A DNA stretch of 64,000 bases from Platycnemis pennipes. Its lineage: Eukaryota > Arthropoda > Insecta > Odonata > Platycnemididae. Below are positions 1 to 11,800 of this stretch, in pieces. The notes beneath the pieces were generated by a model. It did not search any database. It saw nothing but the letters and a program-made list of their open reading frames with translations, and was not told where the DNA came from. A program made the position numbers and the translations under genes. Each line of letters opens with the position of its first letter. Positions within the stretch are counted from its first letter, which is position 1. Location of the stretch: the NCBI GenBank assembly GCA_933228895.1, contig OW121847.1, positions 128,258,350 to 128,322,349 on the forward strand, read 5' to 3'.

Positions 1-59
1 GTTTGGCTTATCTACACTGCATGCTCCATTCGATTTTTCGAGTGTCTTGTATATATCCT

Positions 60-2536
60 CATCATCATCGGTCAACAATCCTAGGATTGGTTTGACGCAG
101 CTTTCCACTCGATTCTATCGGCCAACCTTTTCATTGTGACGTAATTCTTCTCTTTTACATCCTTCACAACCTGTTCCATGTATCTCATACGAGGCCTGCC
201 TTTTCCAATCTTCCCGTTCACTTTTCCCTCGACGATAGTCTTCATCAGGCCATCGTGTCTCAAGATATGGCCGATTAAGTTTTCCCTTCTTCTTTTCAGA
301 GTTGTCAGCAGACTTCTCTTTTCTCCTACTCTTCCTGGCACTTTCTCGTTACTTAATCGGTCGATCCATTTAATCTTCAGCATTCTTCTGTAGCACCACA
401 TTTCAAATGATTCTATCCTTTTCTTCTCCGCTGATGTCGTCGTCCATGATTCACTGCCGTAAAGAAACATGCTCCAGATGTATGTTCTGATGAAGTGTTT
501 CCTTACTTCTATACTTGTATTTCCTGCTGTAAGTAGATTCTTCTTTTGATAGAATGCCCTCTTTGCCTGGGCTATTCTACTCACTATTTCTTTCTTGCTT
601 CGTCCATCGTTGGTTATTCTGCTTCCCAGGTAACAGAACTCTTTCATCTCTTCCAGTTTCTGTTTTTCTAGTATAATGTTGGTTTTGGCCTCCTCTCTCT
701 TGCTGAACACCAAATCTTAGTTTTCTTCTTATTGATCTTCATCCTATATCTGGCCATTGTCCTTTCCATGGCTGTTAGCATCTTATTCATATCCTTCTGT
801 CTCTGCTATGTGAGCTATGTCACCAGCGAATCGTAGCATACTGATTGTTTCTCCGTGGATGTTCACTTCAGAACAATATCCTTGACTTCATTGATATCTC
901 TCTCGATGTTAACATTAAAAATTACGGAAGAGAGTGCACAGCCTTGTCTCACTCCTTTCCTTATTCTTGCTTCTTCACAGCTGGGTCCAGATTTTATCAC
1001 CGTTACTTGGTTTTTATACAAACTGTGAATAATTCGTTGGTCACTGTACGACACTCAAATTCCTTTCAGAATTCCAAGCATTAAATTCCAATCCACGCTG
1101 TCAAAAGCCTTCTCCAAATCCAATGAAGGTCGGTTTGTTCTTCTCCATTCTATTCTCTATAAGCAGCCTAAGGGCCAATATTGCTTCTCTGGTTCCCTTA
1201 CTTTTCCTGAATCTGAATTAATCTTCATCCAGGAACTCCTCTGCTTTTCGTTCTATTCTTCTGTAGATGATCCTTGTCAATATCTTCGATGCATGTGTCG
1301 TCAGGCTTATAGTCCTAAAATTTTCGCATTTCTCCGCTCTCTTCTTTTTGGGAATAGGAATTACGATGTTTTTCTCAAAGTCCCTTGGTATTTCTCCTGT
1401 TGAGTACATGTCGCAGATGGTTTTGTAGAGATGAATTAATGTCTTCTCTCCTGCATTTTTAATTAGTTCTGCAGGAACATCATCAATACCTGAAGCCTTA
1501 TTCATCCGAAGGTACCTTACTGCGGCGTCGAATTCCGATCTTAACATTGATGCCCCCATATCATATTTTTCCACTTCGCTTTCCTCTTCAATAGCTTTTG
1601 TGCTGAGATTTTTTCCATTGTATAGCTCTTCCTGATATTCTTTCCATCTCTTCACTTTGTCCTCGTTTTCAATTAAAATTTCTCCATTCTTGTCCCTTAC
1701 GGCATTGCATCTTGCGCTCCGTTCCTTGAAGTGATTCCTCACTATGCTGTAGGCCGCTTCCACCTTTCCTAGTGCAAGGTTGCTTTGTACATCTTCGCAT
1801 AGATTTTTCAACCACATCTCTCTAGCTTTCCTGGCTTTGCGACTTATTTCGTTCCTTATTCTGTTGTAGCAAAGGTGCCCTTCTTCAGTTTTCGCATTCT
1901 TGTACATTCTTCTTTCTTCAATCAATGCTAAGACTTCCTCCGTGATCCATGGCTTCTTCTTGGCAACTTTTCTTCTTCCAAGAGCTTCCCTTGCAGCTTC
2001 CTATTGTCCACATTTAATGTTTTACCATCGCTCTTCCACTGATTTCTCAGTCAGGTCCTCTCCTATGTTTCCCACTGCTTATTGAAATGCCTGCTGATGT
2101 TGAGCCTCCTTCAGTTTTTCTACTTGCCATGTGTTCTTCACTCTTTTCTTCAATTTCTTGAATTTTAGATGGCATTTCATCATCTCTAAATTATGGTCAC
2201 TGTCAATATCTGCCCCAGGGTAGCTTTTGCAGTCCTTCACTTGGTTTCTAAATCTCCGTTTCACTAAAATGTAGTCTATTTGGCATCTTCTTCTGTCTCC
2301 TGGCATTTTCCATGTGTATCTTCTTCGGTTGTGATTTTAAACAATGTGTTGGCAACCACTACCTTATGTAGAGTGCAGAACTCCAGCAGCCTTTCCCTTC
2401 TTTCGTTTCGGTTTCCCAATCCGTATTTTCCAGTTATTCTTCCATCTTGACCTTCGCCGACGATAATGTTCCAGTCTCCTAAAATAATTAGGTTTTCTTC
2501 TCCTCTTACCTGTTTTATAACTTCCGTGATATCTTC
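60..2536 (-). mobile_element. RTE-like LINE copy A, decayed (endonuclease to C-terminus)
   Basis: A 5'-truncated non-LTR retrotransposon read on the minus strand. The pieces follow the order of an RTE/BovB-like ORF2: the end of an apurinic-type endonuclease (2306-2079, with CQIDYILVKRRFRN and GADIDSDHNL), a linker and the start of the reverse transcriptase (1925-1218, with NKASGIDDVPAELIKN and a degenerate FRTISLTTHASKIL), a short RT piece with VRQGCALS (1054-863), and the C-terminal region (713-81, with EMWCYRRMLKIKW and LIGHILRHDG). Frameshifts and stops separate the pieces, so it is dead. The 3' end is a GATGATGATGA-type tail. An 11-bp direct repeat, GTATATATCCT, lies at 49-59 and 2537-2547 and fits a target site duplication, which sets the borders. 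The clade is inferred from remembered motif style. Confidence 0.85.
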
Positions 2537-2547
2537 GTATATATCCT

Positions 2548-3585
2548 ACATGCTAAAAATTCAGTAGTGGCAAGTCCGTGGAAATCAGAGAGACAAAGGT
2601 GCTTATCAGTTAAGGAAAAGAGAAATAATAATTTAGAAGAAGTTTAGATCAGAAAGGGGCCTTCTAGTTGATGTAGTAAAACAAGGATGTGGAACCACCG
2701 ACGATGGTAACACCTCTCGCCGATTCTTTCAAAACCCAAGGAAAGCTGCGGAAATTACTGGAGTTGACGAGACGTTGAACGTTTCTCCGTCAAACCATAT
2801 CAAGTGGATATGGACTTAACGTAGAAGCCTTTGGAAAGTATGCCCATAGCAGTTTTAAACTATGTGTTAGCCTTTGCTAATATCTTTAAAAGCCTACTAG
2901 TGCCCATAACATTTTGATTGATGGAGCATACATGATTGAAATCATGGTTTTACAACTTGCCAACTATCAAAGGATGTGCATGAGACGTAACAAAAGGAAC
3001 ATCACTTTCGAAAAATGTCAAAAGAGGACACTAATCAAGGCTTGTTAAATCTAATATTAACATGTTCCGACCCAATAATTTCGGCCCTCAGAAAATTACC
3101 AATTGAATACTGTAGTCAACTGCCTAGTGCTGTGATAAGTATACTAAAAACTCGTGTACATGTGGTAAATGACGCCTCAACGGATACGGGGAGAGAATAA
3201 ATATTTTTGAATGAATTTTAATGAGATAAAATTGATTAAAATATTTTATACATTAAACAATAAGCAAGAAAATATGTTTTTGTTACAAAAATATATTGAA
3301 ATACCTGTATTCATATTTTTTATGTGTAGAAATTATTCGTTTACTATTTGAAAACAAAGCAGAAACTTTTATTACATCAATTTATAGATGATAACACAGA
3401 CAGCAAAACAGACAACAACGTATAATTACTCATGGAGCCCACTTCTATATTTTCATGTTGTGCTGCTTTTCCGGTTCATAATTTTCCACTACAACAAGGC
3501 TATTTGATCGTTTAAACTGAAAAAATAATTTGTCCCTCAAATACTCGAAAATCGACCACTGTGCGCCGGTGTCGATTTCCGGTTC
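2548..3585. other. Unassigned AT-rich stretch
   Basis: No gene or repeat boundary is recognised. The only open stretch, 61 codons at 3015-3200 (+), has no family features or splice context and is treated as chance. Confidence 0.5.
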
Positions 3586-3791
3586 ATGGTAGTTTTCTGG
3601 GGGGCAGAGCAGGTAGACGGTCATTAGCGAGGGTCCCTGCTCGCGATCGGCCTAATCCGTACCCTCGCTCAGTTTCGACTCTCATTAGCGACCGGACTCA
3701 CGCGGCAAGGGGCCGCGCGGAGGATACTGACCGTGTGCAGAGACCCACGCTAATGACCGTCTACCTGCTCTGCCCCCCAGAAAACTACCAT
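3586..3791. mobile_element. 206-bp GC-rich foldback MITE
   Basis: The two ends are perfect inverted repeats of 44 bp, starting ATGGTAGTTTTCTGGGG on one side and ending CCCCAGAAAACTACCAT on the other. The match continues with a few mismatches to about 58 bp. The centre is GC-rich, unlike the surrounding AT-rich DNA. No coding capacity. No clear target duplication was found (flanks TTC and TAA), so the superfamily is left open. The 77-codon open frame across it is a by-product of its composition. Confidence 0.8.
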
Positions 3792-3954
3792 TAACCCAAT
3801 CTCTTCGGGGCAATAGCAAAATTCAATCCTTTAGAGAGAGCTTTCTGCGTCGTTGTGTTGGAGATCAGTGAGGCTGACAATAGTCTCTGCATATGCTGCA
3901 CTCCTATGTTGAGTCTCCTGTAGCCCTGGCGTTTTAGCGGAGAGTGAGATTGGA

Positions 3955-4430
3955 TAATAGAGCGTTTGTCGGGCGTTTCCCGGGCGTTCTGACGACTTTC
4001 GAGCGTTAGTTGAGCATTGCAAATGCCTTTTGGGCGCTTTTTCAAGGGAACGCCTTGTACATCTACATCTACATAATACCCTGCAAGCCACCATAAAGGT
4101 GTGTGTCAGGGGGTGAATTCTCATTGTAAACGCTTTTCAAATGCTCTACTAGATATGCATTCGGCATTTACAAGCGCTCATCAAATGCGTATTGTCAAAC
4201 TCCCAAGAAACGCTGGATAAAAGCCTCCGGAATGCTCTCCTCGACGTTTACTTGAGCGTTTATAAAACTGGTTTCGAATGCTTAGTGAGCAGGTGTAGTT
4301 ACGCCAAAAATGAATGCTCATTGAACGCTTTTCTGGAAAGCTTTTCCAGACGCATAGGAAATCCTCTGCTGAGCCTTTCTTGGGCATTTACGAGTGCTCC
4401 TCAAATGCTTATTGCTGGCCGTTTTGCTAA
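3955..4430. repeat. Degenerate short-period repeat of GCGTTT/AAATGC motifs
   Basis: Variants of GCGTTT, GAGCG, AAACGC, AAATGC and GCATTT recur about every 10-11 bases in the left part (for example near 3961, 3972, 3983, 4001, 4012, 4021 and 4032) and less regularly to about 4410. It looks like a decayed tandem or subterminal repeat. The small overlapping open frames on both strands come from this composition. A short LINE tail interrupts it at 4060-4123. Confidence 0.5.
4060..4123 (-). mobile_element. 64-bp 3' tail of CR1-like LINE
   Basis: Starts with the (ACATCT)n tail of this LINE family, then ATAATACCCTGCAAGCCACC and a variant of GTGTGTGGCAGGGGGTGA, all reverse-complemented, so the element is on the minus strand. 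It matches the 3' ends at 15.7, 20.5, 21.5 and 22.4 kb. TTGTA flanks it on both sides (4055-4059 and 4124-4128), a 5-bp target duplication. It is an extremely 5'-truncated copy. Confidence 0.85.
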
Positions 4431-4530
4431 AGGCCGTCGTACAAGGTACAATTTCTTGTACAAGAACTTGTTCAATTCGTAAATGGTATCGTGTACGAGG
4501 TGTTCGTACAATTTCTTGGACAAGAAATTA
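4431..4530 (+). mobile_element. End of a TAA-flanked MITE (partial)
   Basis: TAA followed by AGGCCGTCGTACAAGGTACA and a TTTCTTGTACAAG motif resembles the ends of the 221-bp MITE at 35.5 kb (AGGCCGCTTTACAAG and TGTACAATTTCTTGTACAA). A second end could not be found, so this is only a probable fragment; the right limit is approximate. Confidence 0.35.
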
Positions 4531-5936
4531 GATCATGCTCTATTATTAGATGAAACCGTCAAAGATCCACTCCGTAGCTTCTTCGCATTACAAGTGACGG
4601 TAGGGATGCGTTCATATACATTTCGTAAGGTTGGTATGCCCTTTTGTATCGATCCATTTTTTATATGTCAGTGTGGTATTATTTAAATTTTGGCGGTTGG
4701 CTTAATTATGATCTTCTTTGTTGCTGTCATATTGTAAACAATCGCCGAGAAGGTAGAAGTGTGATAAACGCTAATATTGAAAATATGAGCTGGACGCACG
4801 CACAGTGCTTAAAACTCATTAATGATATTAGAGAGAGGCCTATTTTATACCAAATTTAAGGCATTATAACTACAAAAATAAGAACCTGAGGTACAGTGCA
4901 CTGAAAGAGGTGGCGGAGCGTCTCAGTGCCAGCAGGTAAGTTTCGTTTTCAGGGGGTGATAATCCTTAGTATCTTAGCTGGGTTAACCTAGATGATAATA
5001 TGTAGCTCTTTCAATTTACAGACAGGGTACGACCACAGAGGATGTTAAAAAAAGTGGAATTCTCTGCGGACCACTTACCTCTCCGAGCGTAGAAAGGTGT
5101 TGGAGAGCAAAAGGAGTGGAGCAGGAGCGGACATGGTCTGTAATTCATGAAGTGGGGTAAAGGGAATTACCCTTTTGGCTAGAATTGTTAAGTTATTAAC
5201 CTAGTATTTTAACTGCTTTTATAGGTACACATCCCATCCATTTTTTATTGCAATGAAATGGATTTCATAAATGATCAACTCCACGGATGCTCGCATGCAT
5301 CCAATTATACGACGGTGAGTTATTATAATGTCAATGAACTGCAAGCGATAGTGTGTTGTCATATTTATATCCCTCTCAAAAGAAATATGCCTTTGGTCGC
5401 TCAATGCGGAGGGAGTGAGGATTAACACAAAACACGCGCGTAAACGTTGACAATTTATTTGCGTCTCGATACACAAAATATCACCGCGTAGTAATTTATG
5501 AATTGCGCATTTGTGTGATTTCACTAACCTGTGGCGGACACATAGGCCTTAAATCCATAAAAACTAGCGGAATCAAAGGGGTACGTATTTTTGCAAGTCG
5601 GGTTCAAAAGTTTAAACATTTTGAAAAATTTCATAAATTTTAATGTCCCTATAATATCAATTATCAACTTTTCAAGATAAAACAACCTTTTTAAAAGATT
5701 TCTAGCTAAATTAGATCAAGAGATATAGGCATCAAGTTAAGGGCTTCATTGTAAAAATCTAAAAATAACAAATAGCTGTAACTCTCGATAAACTCGATAT
5801 TTTCGAAAATGGTTTTTCACCCATAATAATACACAAACAGGAAACATAGGTACCAATTTTTGTGAAAATTGGAGATGGTCGGGGCAAAATTTCCCGTTTT
5901 CCCGTTTTTTGACGTGAAATGACCCTGTAGATAGAT
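4531..5936. other. Unassigned stretch
   Basis: AT-rich sequence with no recognisable gene, exon pair or repeat boundary. The longest open frame (5219-5524, minus, 101 codons) shows no family features or splice context. Confidence 0.45.
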
Positions 5937-6966
5937 AGAAGAGAATCTGACTCAAGAGAAATAATGGAAAACAGATGGGAGACCATCAAAATCGGGCTAT
6001 AGGAAGCAGCAAAAGAAGTTTTATGGAGAAGAAAAGTGGTCAAGAAGAAACTATGTATTACAGAAGAAGTTTTAGAATTATTTGAAGTGAAGAAAATACT
6101 AAAATATGGAAACTGAAGAAGGGCAATTTCGCTACAAATGAATTACGAATGAAATAAAACGCAAAGCGAGAAAAGCAAGGGATATGTGGATGCACAAAAC
6201 AACCTCGCACATGGAAATGTGGAAGTTGCCAACAGGATGGTGAGGAATCACTTCATGGAACAGGCTGCAAGAAGCAATACCATTGGGTACAAGAAAGGAG
6301 AACTATTAATCGAACATGAGGATAAACTGAAGAGATGGAAGGAATACTTGGAAGAGTTGTGCAATAGAATCAATCTTAGCGCAAAAGTACTAGAAGAGGA
6401 AAATGAAGTCGATAAGGATGATTTGGGCGCCTAAATCGTAGGATCGGAATTCGACGCAGCTGTAAGGGACCTGAGGAAAAATAAGGCTTCTGTAATAGAT
6501 TATATTCCTGACGATCTAATAAAAAATGCGGGAGATAAGACATTGTCCAGCTGCAGAAAGCCATCTGCGACACGTACTCCACAAGAGAGATACCAACAGA
6601 CTTTGAGAAGAACGTCATCTTCCCTATTGCCAAAAAAAAGAGGACTCAGAACTGTGGACATTTTAGGCAAATAAGCCTGACGACTCATGCCCAGAAGATG
6701 TTCTCAAAAATCATCTATAGAAGAATAGAACATAGAGCTGAGGAGTTCCTGGATGAGGACCGATTTGGGTTTTGAAAAAACAAGGGTACAATAGACGCAA
6801 TTCTGGCCCTCAGTATACTTATAGGGAAGAGAATAGAGAAGAATCTACCGACGTAGATGGTTGTGAAGGATGAAAAAGAGGAACAAGACGTTGAAATAAA
6901 GAGGTTGGCCGATAGAAGAATCGAGTAATTGGCTCGGTCAAAGCAATCCTATGATGATGTTGATGA
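5937..6966 (+). mobile_element. RTE-like LINE copy B, internally deleted
   Basis: Plus-strand copy of the same LINE family as copy A. It holds the endonuclease-RT linker (6186-6434, with MVRNHFMEQAAR and a KRWKEYLEELCN stretch matching copy A) and the start of the RT domain (near 6445-6760, with NKASVIDYIPDDLIKNAGDK and a degenerate ISLTTHA), broken by stops. At about 6868 it jumps straight to the last ~95 bp of the element (GAGGTTGGCCGATAGAAG and on), so most of RT and the C-terminal domain are deleted. It ends with ATGATGATGTTGATGA. The 5' limit is approximate. Confidence 0.8.
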
Positions 6967-7299
6967 CAGTGGACACCGCACTAAGCCGGCGGGCCGCGCG
7001 GGGAACCTGTTAAAACCGTCATATCTTAGGAACTATTCCGTATAGAGGGAAATAGCAAATGGTATTTGATGCGATGCATAGTTGGGATTCACGATTAAAA
7101 ATTAATCCTTAATAATGTGGTTAACTATTTGCATTAATCGTTACATTTTGAAGAGTTAACTTTTAATCGTTAAATTTGTGCATTAACTGATACAAAACTA
7201 ACTTCAGTTATTTTTTTCGTTAATTTGAATTATCGGCGAATATCGACCTGTCCAAATTTGGGCGCGAAGTTTGCCCAACAGAAAAATGGGAAAATAAAA
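6967..7299 (+). repeat. 333-bp 3' extension shared with LINE copy C
   Basis: This segment, starting CAGTGGACACCGCACTAAGC and ending in GGGAAAATAAAA, directly follows the LINE end. It is repeated, inverted and nearly identical, after LINE copy C at 13512-14273. Copy A lacks it. Ending in AATAAAA suggests it was the end of the retrotransposed RNA: either a 3' transduction or a subfamily with a longer 3' UTR. Confidence 0.75.
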
Positions 7300-8460
7300 C
7301 GGTATCTAAGAATGCAAGGATAGTCGTGCAATAATGCAATGAAAGGCCCAGACGAATACATCCAAACAAAAGCATGGCTGAGGGGAGTGACCGCCGAAGT
7401 TTAGGAACGCACCCTCAGACGAGAAAACACGAAACCACGCGAAGACAATGAGAGCTCGTATGCCTTACTCGGTGTCATCATGCCGTCAATACCACATAGT
7501 TGAAGATAAGAAAGAAGGGTCACCTAAAAACCTATGACGGATAAGGAGGGGGAGGGGTTCATTCGAACTGACATATGTGTTACAATGCGCCAGTCTACGT
7601 ATGCCTTCGGTGACATTGAGTCGTCAATACATCAGCTCCCAGTGAATCGCGAGAAAAGGTGCGCAGGCACAGCCTCGACATCTACCGTAACTCTATGCGT
7701 ATAAATAAGCCGTTTCCACCGCAATTTTACAATTTCGAAGGGATACTTCACATCACAATGTGGGGATCGATATCAAAAACTAACCTTAAAGCACTTTCTA
7801 CCGGCAAATTATAGACGCATCATGGTTTGTCAGAAATTCTTACATTCACGACAACTAAAAAATCCCGGAATTGAAGCTCCAACTCAGAAAAATCGCCGAA
7901 TCCTTTCAGCAGACACTAGGAATCCTGACCAACAACACTCTGGTCACTAAAAGGAATTATAACGAAACTCCCCACTTCCAGTATATTAAAACAAATGGAT
8001 ACAGATGGGAGAAACCACAAGGACAGTTTTCAGTGTTTGCTTTGTTTGGCAAAACAAAAAACCATCAAGGCCCCTATTATCACAGCATCCAATTTGGCAA
8101 AGTAGCTGAAAAAGTAACTTTAGACGTAAAAGTTACTTTTTAAAACTTTAACTTTAATCAGCTACTTTTTCTAAAAAGTAACTTTTAACTTTAACTAGTT
8201 ACTTTTTACAGAGATTATCTTCAACTTTAATCAGTTAATTTTTTGGTAACTTTCCCGAATATGGTGCAATGTGATAAAACTTAGAAAATGCAAGGACCGC
8301 AATGAGGCCCGAGCATCTGATAAGGGAATAATGTTGAGAATGCCACTAGAGGACTCTGGTGCTACCTACACCGCAATTTGTTTTGTTGCAAACCTAATTG
8401 TATACGGCGGCACAGAGCAACATAAAATGTAAATGCACTAATTTCTCACATTCACTCACC
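7300..8460. other. Unassigned stretch with TAACTTT-rich patch
   Basis: No gene recognised. Between about 8100 and 8250 short motifs such as AAAGTAACTTT and TTTAACTTTAA repeat in both orientations, which resembles the subterminal part of a decayed DNA transposon. The 90-codon open frame at 7871-8143 (+) runs into this patch and has no known features. Confidence 0.4.
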
Positions 8461-8484
8461 CTGAAGACGCCTTCGAAACGTCGG
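8461..8484 (+). other. Hammerhead-like CTGAAGA...CGAAAC motif (Penelope-type relic?)
   Basis: CTGAAGACGCCTTCGAAACG followed by TCGG has the order CTGANGA then GAAA that forms the core of hammerhead ribozymes. Such motifs are known near the ends of Penelope-like elements. There is almost no room for stem II or stem III here, so at best it is a relic. Confidence 0.3.
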
Positions 8485-8771
8485 TGCTTATAAACACCCT
8501 CGATCAGCTGGAAATCCGTGGAAACTTAATGTATGCGTTTTTATTTTCTCGACAAGAGCACTAGGTACCTCGTTAAGGCCTGAGTGCAATCATCATTGAC
8601 ACATTCGTGTTAAAGGATGATGCATCATGGATAAAGCCCGTGATGAAGAAATTATGAAGTATCTTAATACTTAATACTACGTGAGTTCTCGCACTGGTTA
8701 CCCAGCCACTTAACGCAAACAGCGTTTAATTTATTCTTTGTTGACTTTTTCGTGAAGGACAAATTTCTTTT

Positions 8772-8855
8772 TAGGACATGAATTAAAATTACTTTGCAAC
8801 TATTCCACATAAATTTATGTGGAATAGTTGCAAAGTAATTTTAATTCATGTCCTA
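8772..8855. repeat. 84-bp perfect palindrome, no spacer
   Basis: The 42 bases ending ...ATTCCACATAAA are followed directly by their exact reverse complement, TTTATGTGGAAT and on. The motif AAATTTCTTTTTAG occurs just before it (8761-8774) and again at about 8899. There is no coding content. Confidence 0.9.
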
Positions 8856-11800
8856 CAATGGATTTCCACAAAGTATCTGCCTCCACCATTCATTTCATCA
8901 AATTTCTTTTTAGTAAACACTTACAGGCAGAGGGCAATATTTGGCCACAAATGAAGAGTTCATGCTTGGTACCTTCCTTCTGGGTCTTAACGAATTCGTC
9001 AGCATTCGACCATAAGGAGTTCCGGAAATCCAGGCCCAGCCTAACTGAAATACAAAGGGTGCAGTAGTGAGAGAAAAACAATGCAAAAGTAAATCTAATT
9101 CAGGGTCGACTAATGGCGGCAGAGGTGTGCCCAAATACTGAGAAAGAATCAGACGTAACGAGAATACGATAGGCGTTACGAATTTTGCTTCCAATGACAC
9201 CCTATCATTTATTAGTTTGGATTTTTTTTGGGTCAGCCCAGCGTCCGCTGCCGACGAAATTAACGAATGGAGGCGTTAAGCTGACCTGAGAGCCAAAGCG
9301 TGACGTCAACAGGGATCAGAATAACGTCTCTTTGAAGGTATAAGGGAAGGAGAGGTGTGAGGAAAGAGGAAATGAGAATGAATATTCCATGGAAAAATAA
9401 AGGGGATTGGGAGCAAGTATGTCTAACCTAGCCCTCAGGGCCAAAGTCTTGCTTGCTGTGCTCCCCCTCCTATTATCTTGTCTAACAATAAGAGGGCTTC
9501 GGATTGACAATTGACATCCTGCGAAGTCAAAGAGAGCCACTTCAGGAATAAGCGTATAACCTAGCATAGAAAATTTTAACCTTCCTCTCTCTCTCCAAAA
9601 TCGTAGCCTGAGTCAAAAATCGCTAAATTGCAGTTCTTGTTACACACAGTTACTACGGTTTTACTAATTTCTTCCACGCTGCCCTATTTTTCACTCATTT
9701 CCATCAATTTTCAAAACATCAAATACAATAAATTTTAATATTAATAATAACAAAGCATTACATAAAATAGTTTCATTAACGCGCAACTACAACTTGCAAG
9801 TATCAAAACAGCCAGGAGAAACTCACAGTTCGCGACGGCAAAGTGGCGTGAAATCATAAAAATATTAACCATGATCAATCGTCAAAATCATTTAATCATT
9901 AATAGAATATCCCCACTGTTTTATTTTTACAGCTAATAACACTATGTGATTATTCATTTTATAGTGATTTTATATGAGGAACCTTCATAATAAAGATTCA
10001 TCGGGCTGCTGAAATTAGCGATAAAGAATTAATGGGATGAACTCTACCGTAAAATCGGTAAAAGGGCTCGAAGAATGCCCGGGGCATCCAAGCGTTTATT
10101 ATTCGTTCGTTGTTTATTATTGATGAGTTTAACGAGGTATTTCTATTACTTCGAAGTAAGTCCAACAAGAATATGTTAATGGCAGTGGTGATGTCAATAG
10201 AATATTTTGACTTGTCTGAAGGACACCTACCTTAAAATAAGGAATGGGAGATCCCTCGCATTATTCGACTCCTGCGGATATACTACTCAGTCTGTCCTCG
10301 TAAAAGATTTTTTTACTCGACTTAAAACTTTTAGAAATTGCTGAAAGAGGAAACTATTGCAAGGATTAAGAGTTCATGTTTCCGACAAATCTGATGAATA
10401 GAAAGAATAATCGCGTTGCGTTCTCAAGTTTCTGGAGTGCACTAAAGGAAAAAGATAACACTATTTTCATCAATTAAGACAGTATGAGGAGTGCATTTAA
10501 AAAACTCATTTATTTTCCACAGCCTTTCACTTCAAAAATGATTATGTATGATAATTTACAAAATGGTTATGCGACAGGAAATTTGGAGGTTTTGTAGGTA
10601 ATTTGAGACAGGTTTTTGCGCAGCACGCAACTGGAATATGCCATAAACGTTGATAAAGTATTTTTAATTTTTAATCATATTTATATTAATAATATGGCTT
10701 CTGGGCAACTTCGCGTAGATCCATCGCGGAAATATCTTGTGCATGAAATTACTTTAATGCTCTCCTCAGGTGTATTCCTCCATTTCTTTTACAATTGCGG
10801 ACATCATGTCATCCACAGTATCAATTCTGCAACGAAACCCGTTGTTTTCTATAAGTATACTATAAAATTAAACAGTGGACAAAATCAAAACTGATTACGC
10901 GTATAATGCCAGCAGTCTTTACGCAACCTCTATTGTCGCAAGAGTAGAGTCGTAGTCTTCATCCACCACTGGAATAAATCACTTTCAGGTATTTATGAAT
11001 CGCTTAATGAGCTAAAAACGCTGCTAAAGAAAAAATTAGAAATTTATAAGGGTGTGCACGAGATTTACGAACGACTCAACTCCATTTTAATGGGGCGTGT
11101 GCCTTTAGCCAACAATTATTATTTGGTATTCTTACAGCAAGAGCAGATTTCGATGGAATATACCCCTGATTAACCTTTCCACAACTTCCTTTCAACGCTC
11201 CTATCTCTTTCTCTCTCTTCAGGTCAGCATACTACCATTTCTCTTCGTCCCATCTAAAATGGCCATTATCTTCCTCAATTTCCAAGCGTAATTTTCTCAA
11301 TAACGATCTTCGATATCCCATTACTCTTGATTATTAAATTCCAACTGCCTACTCTGTCTCTTAAGTCTTCCATCCACTTCCTTTTTTTCCCTGTTTATTC
11401 CTAGTATTTTCATCTTCCTTTCTACCAATCTCCCTCTCTGCATCCCTCTCTGTAACAAGTTACATTCAGGAGCGGCGATTGTCGACTAGCTCTCTTGGTG
11501 GTGTCTCCGCCACACCGGTCTAATATAGTGCTTCCACCCCGTGTTGGGTTCGATGCGGCAGCCTCGCCGCGTCTGCCGTCTCACTTGCCGTTTTGACTCC
11601 CTACACAGCCTCCTAGCTTCGCCTACCAATGCTCTTTCCTCGTCTACCATGTTCAGCGCATCTTCGTTTCCCTCCGTTCCAACCAAACTTATCGCTTCCA
11701 TTCTCTGCTCTCACAGCTCAAATACCAACAATTTCAGTCATATTCCCAGTAGAGTGAGAGACTTCCCTACAAGCCAGTTCCAACTTACTTCTACTTCCCC

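Noticed and set aside
8772..8855. Transcription terminator hairpin
   Set aside because: Bacterial-type terminators do not apply in this eukaryotic sequence, and there is no adjacent gene.
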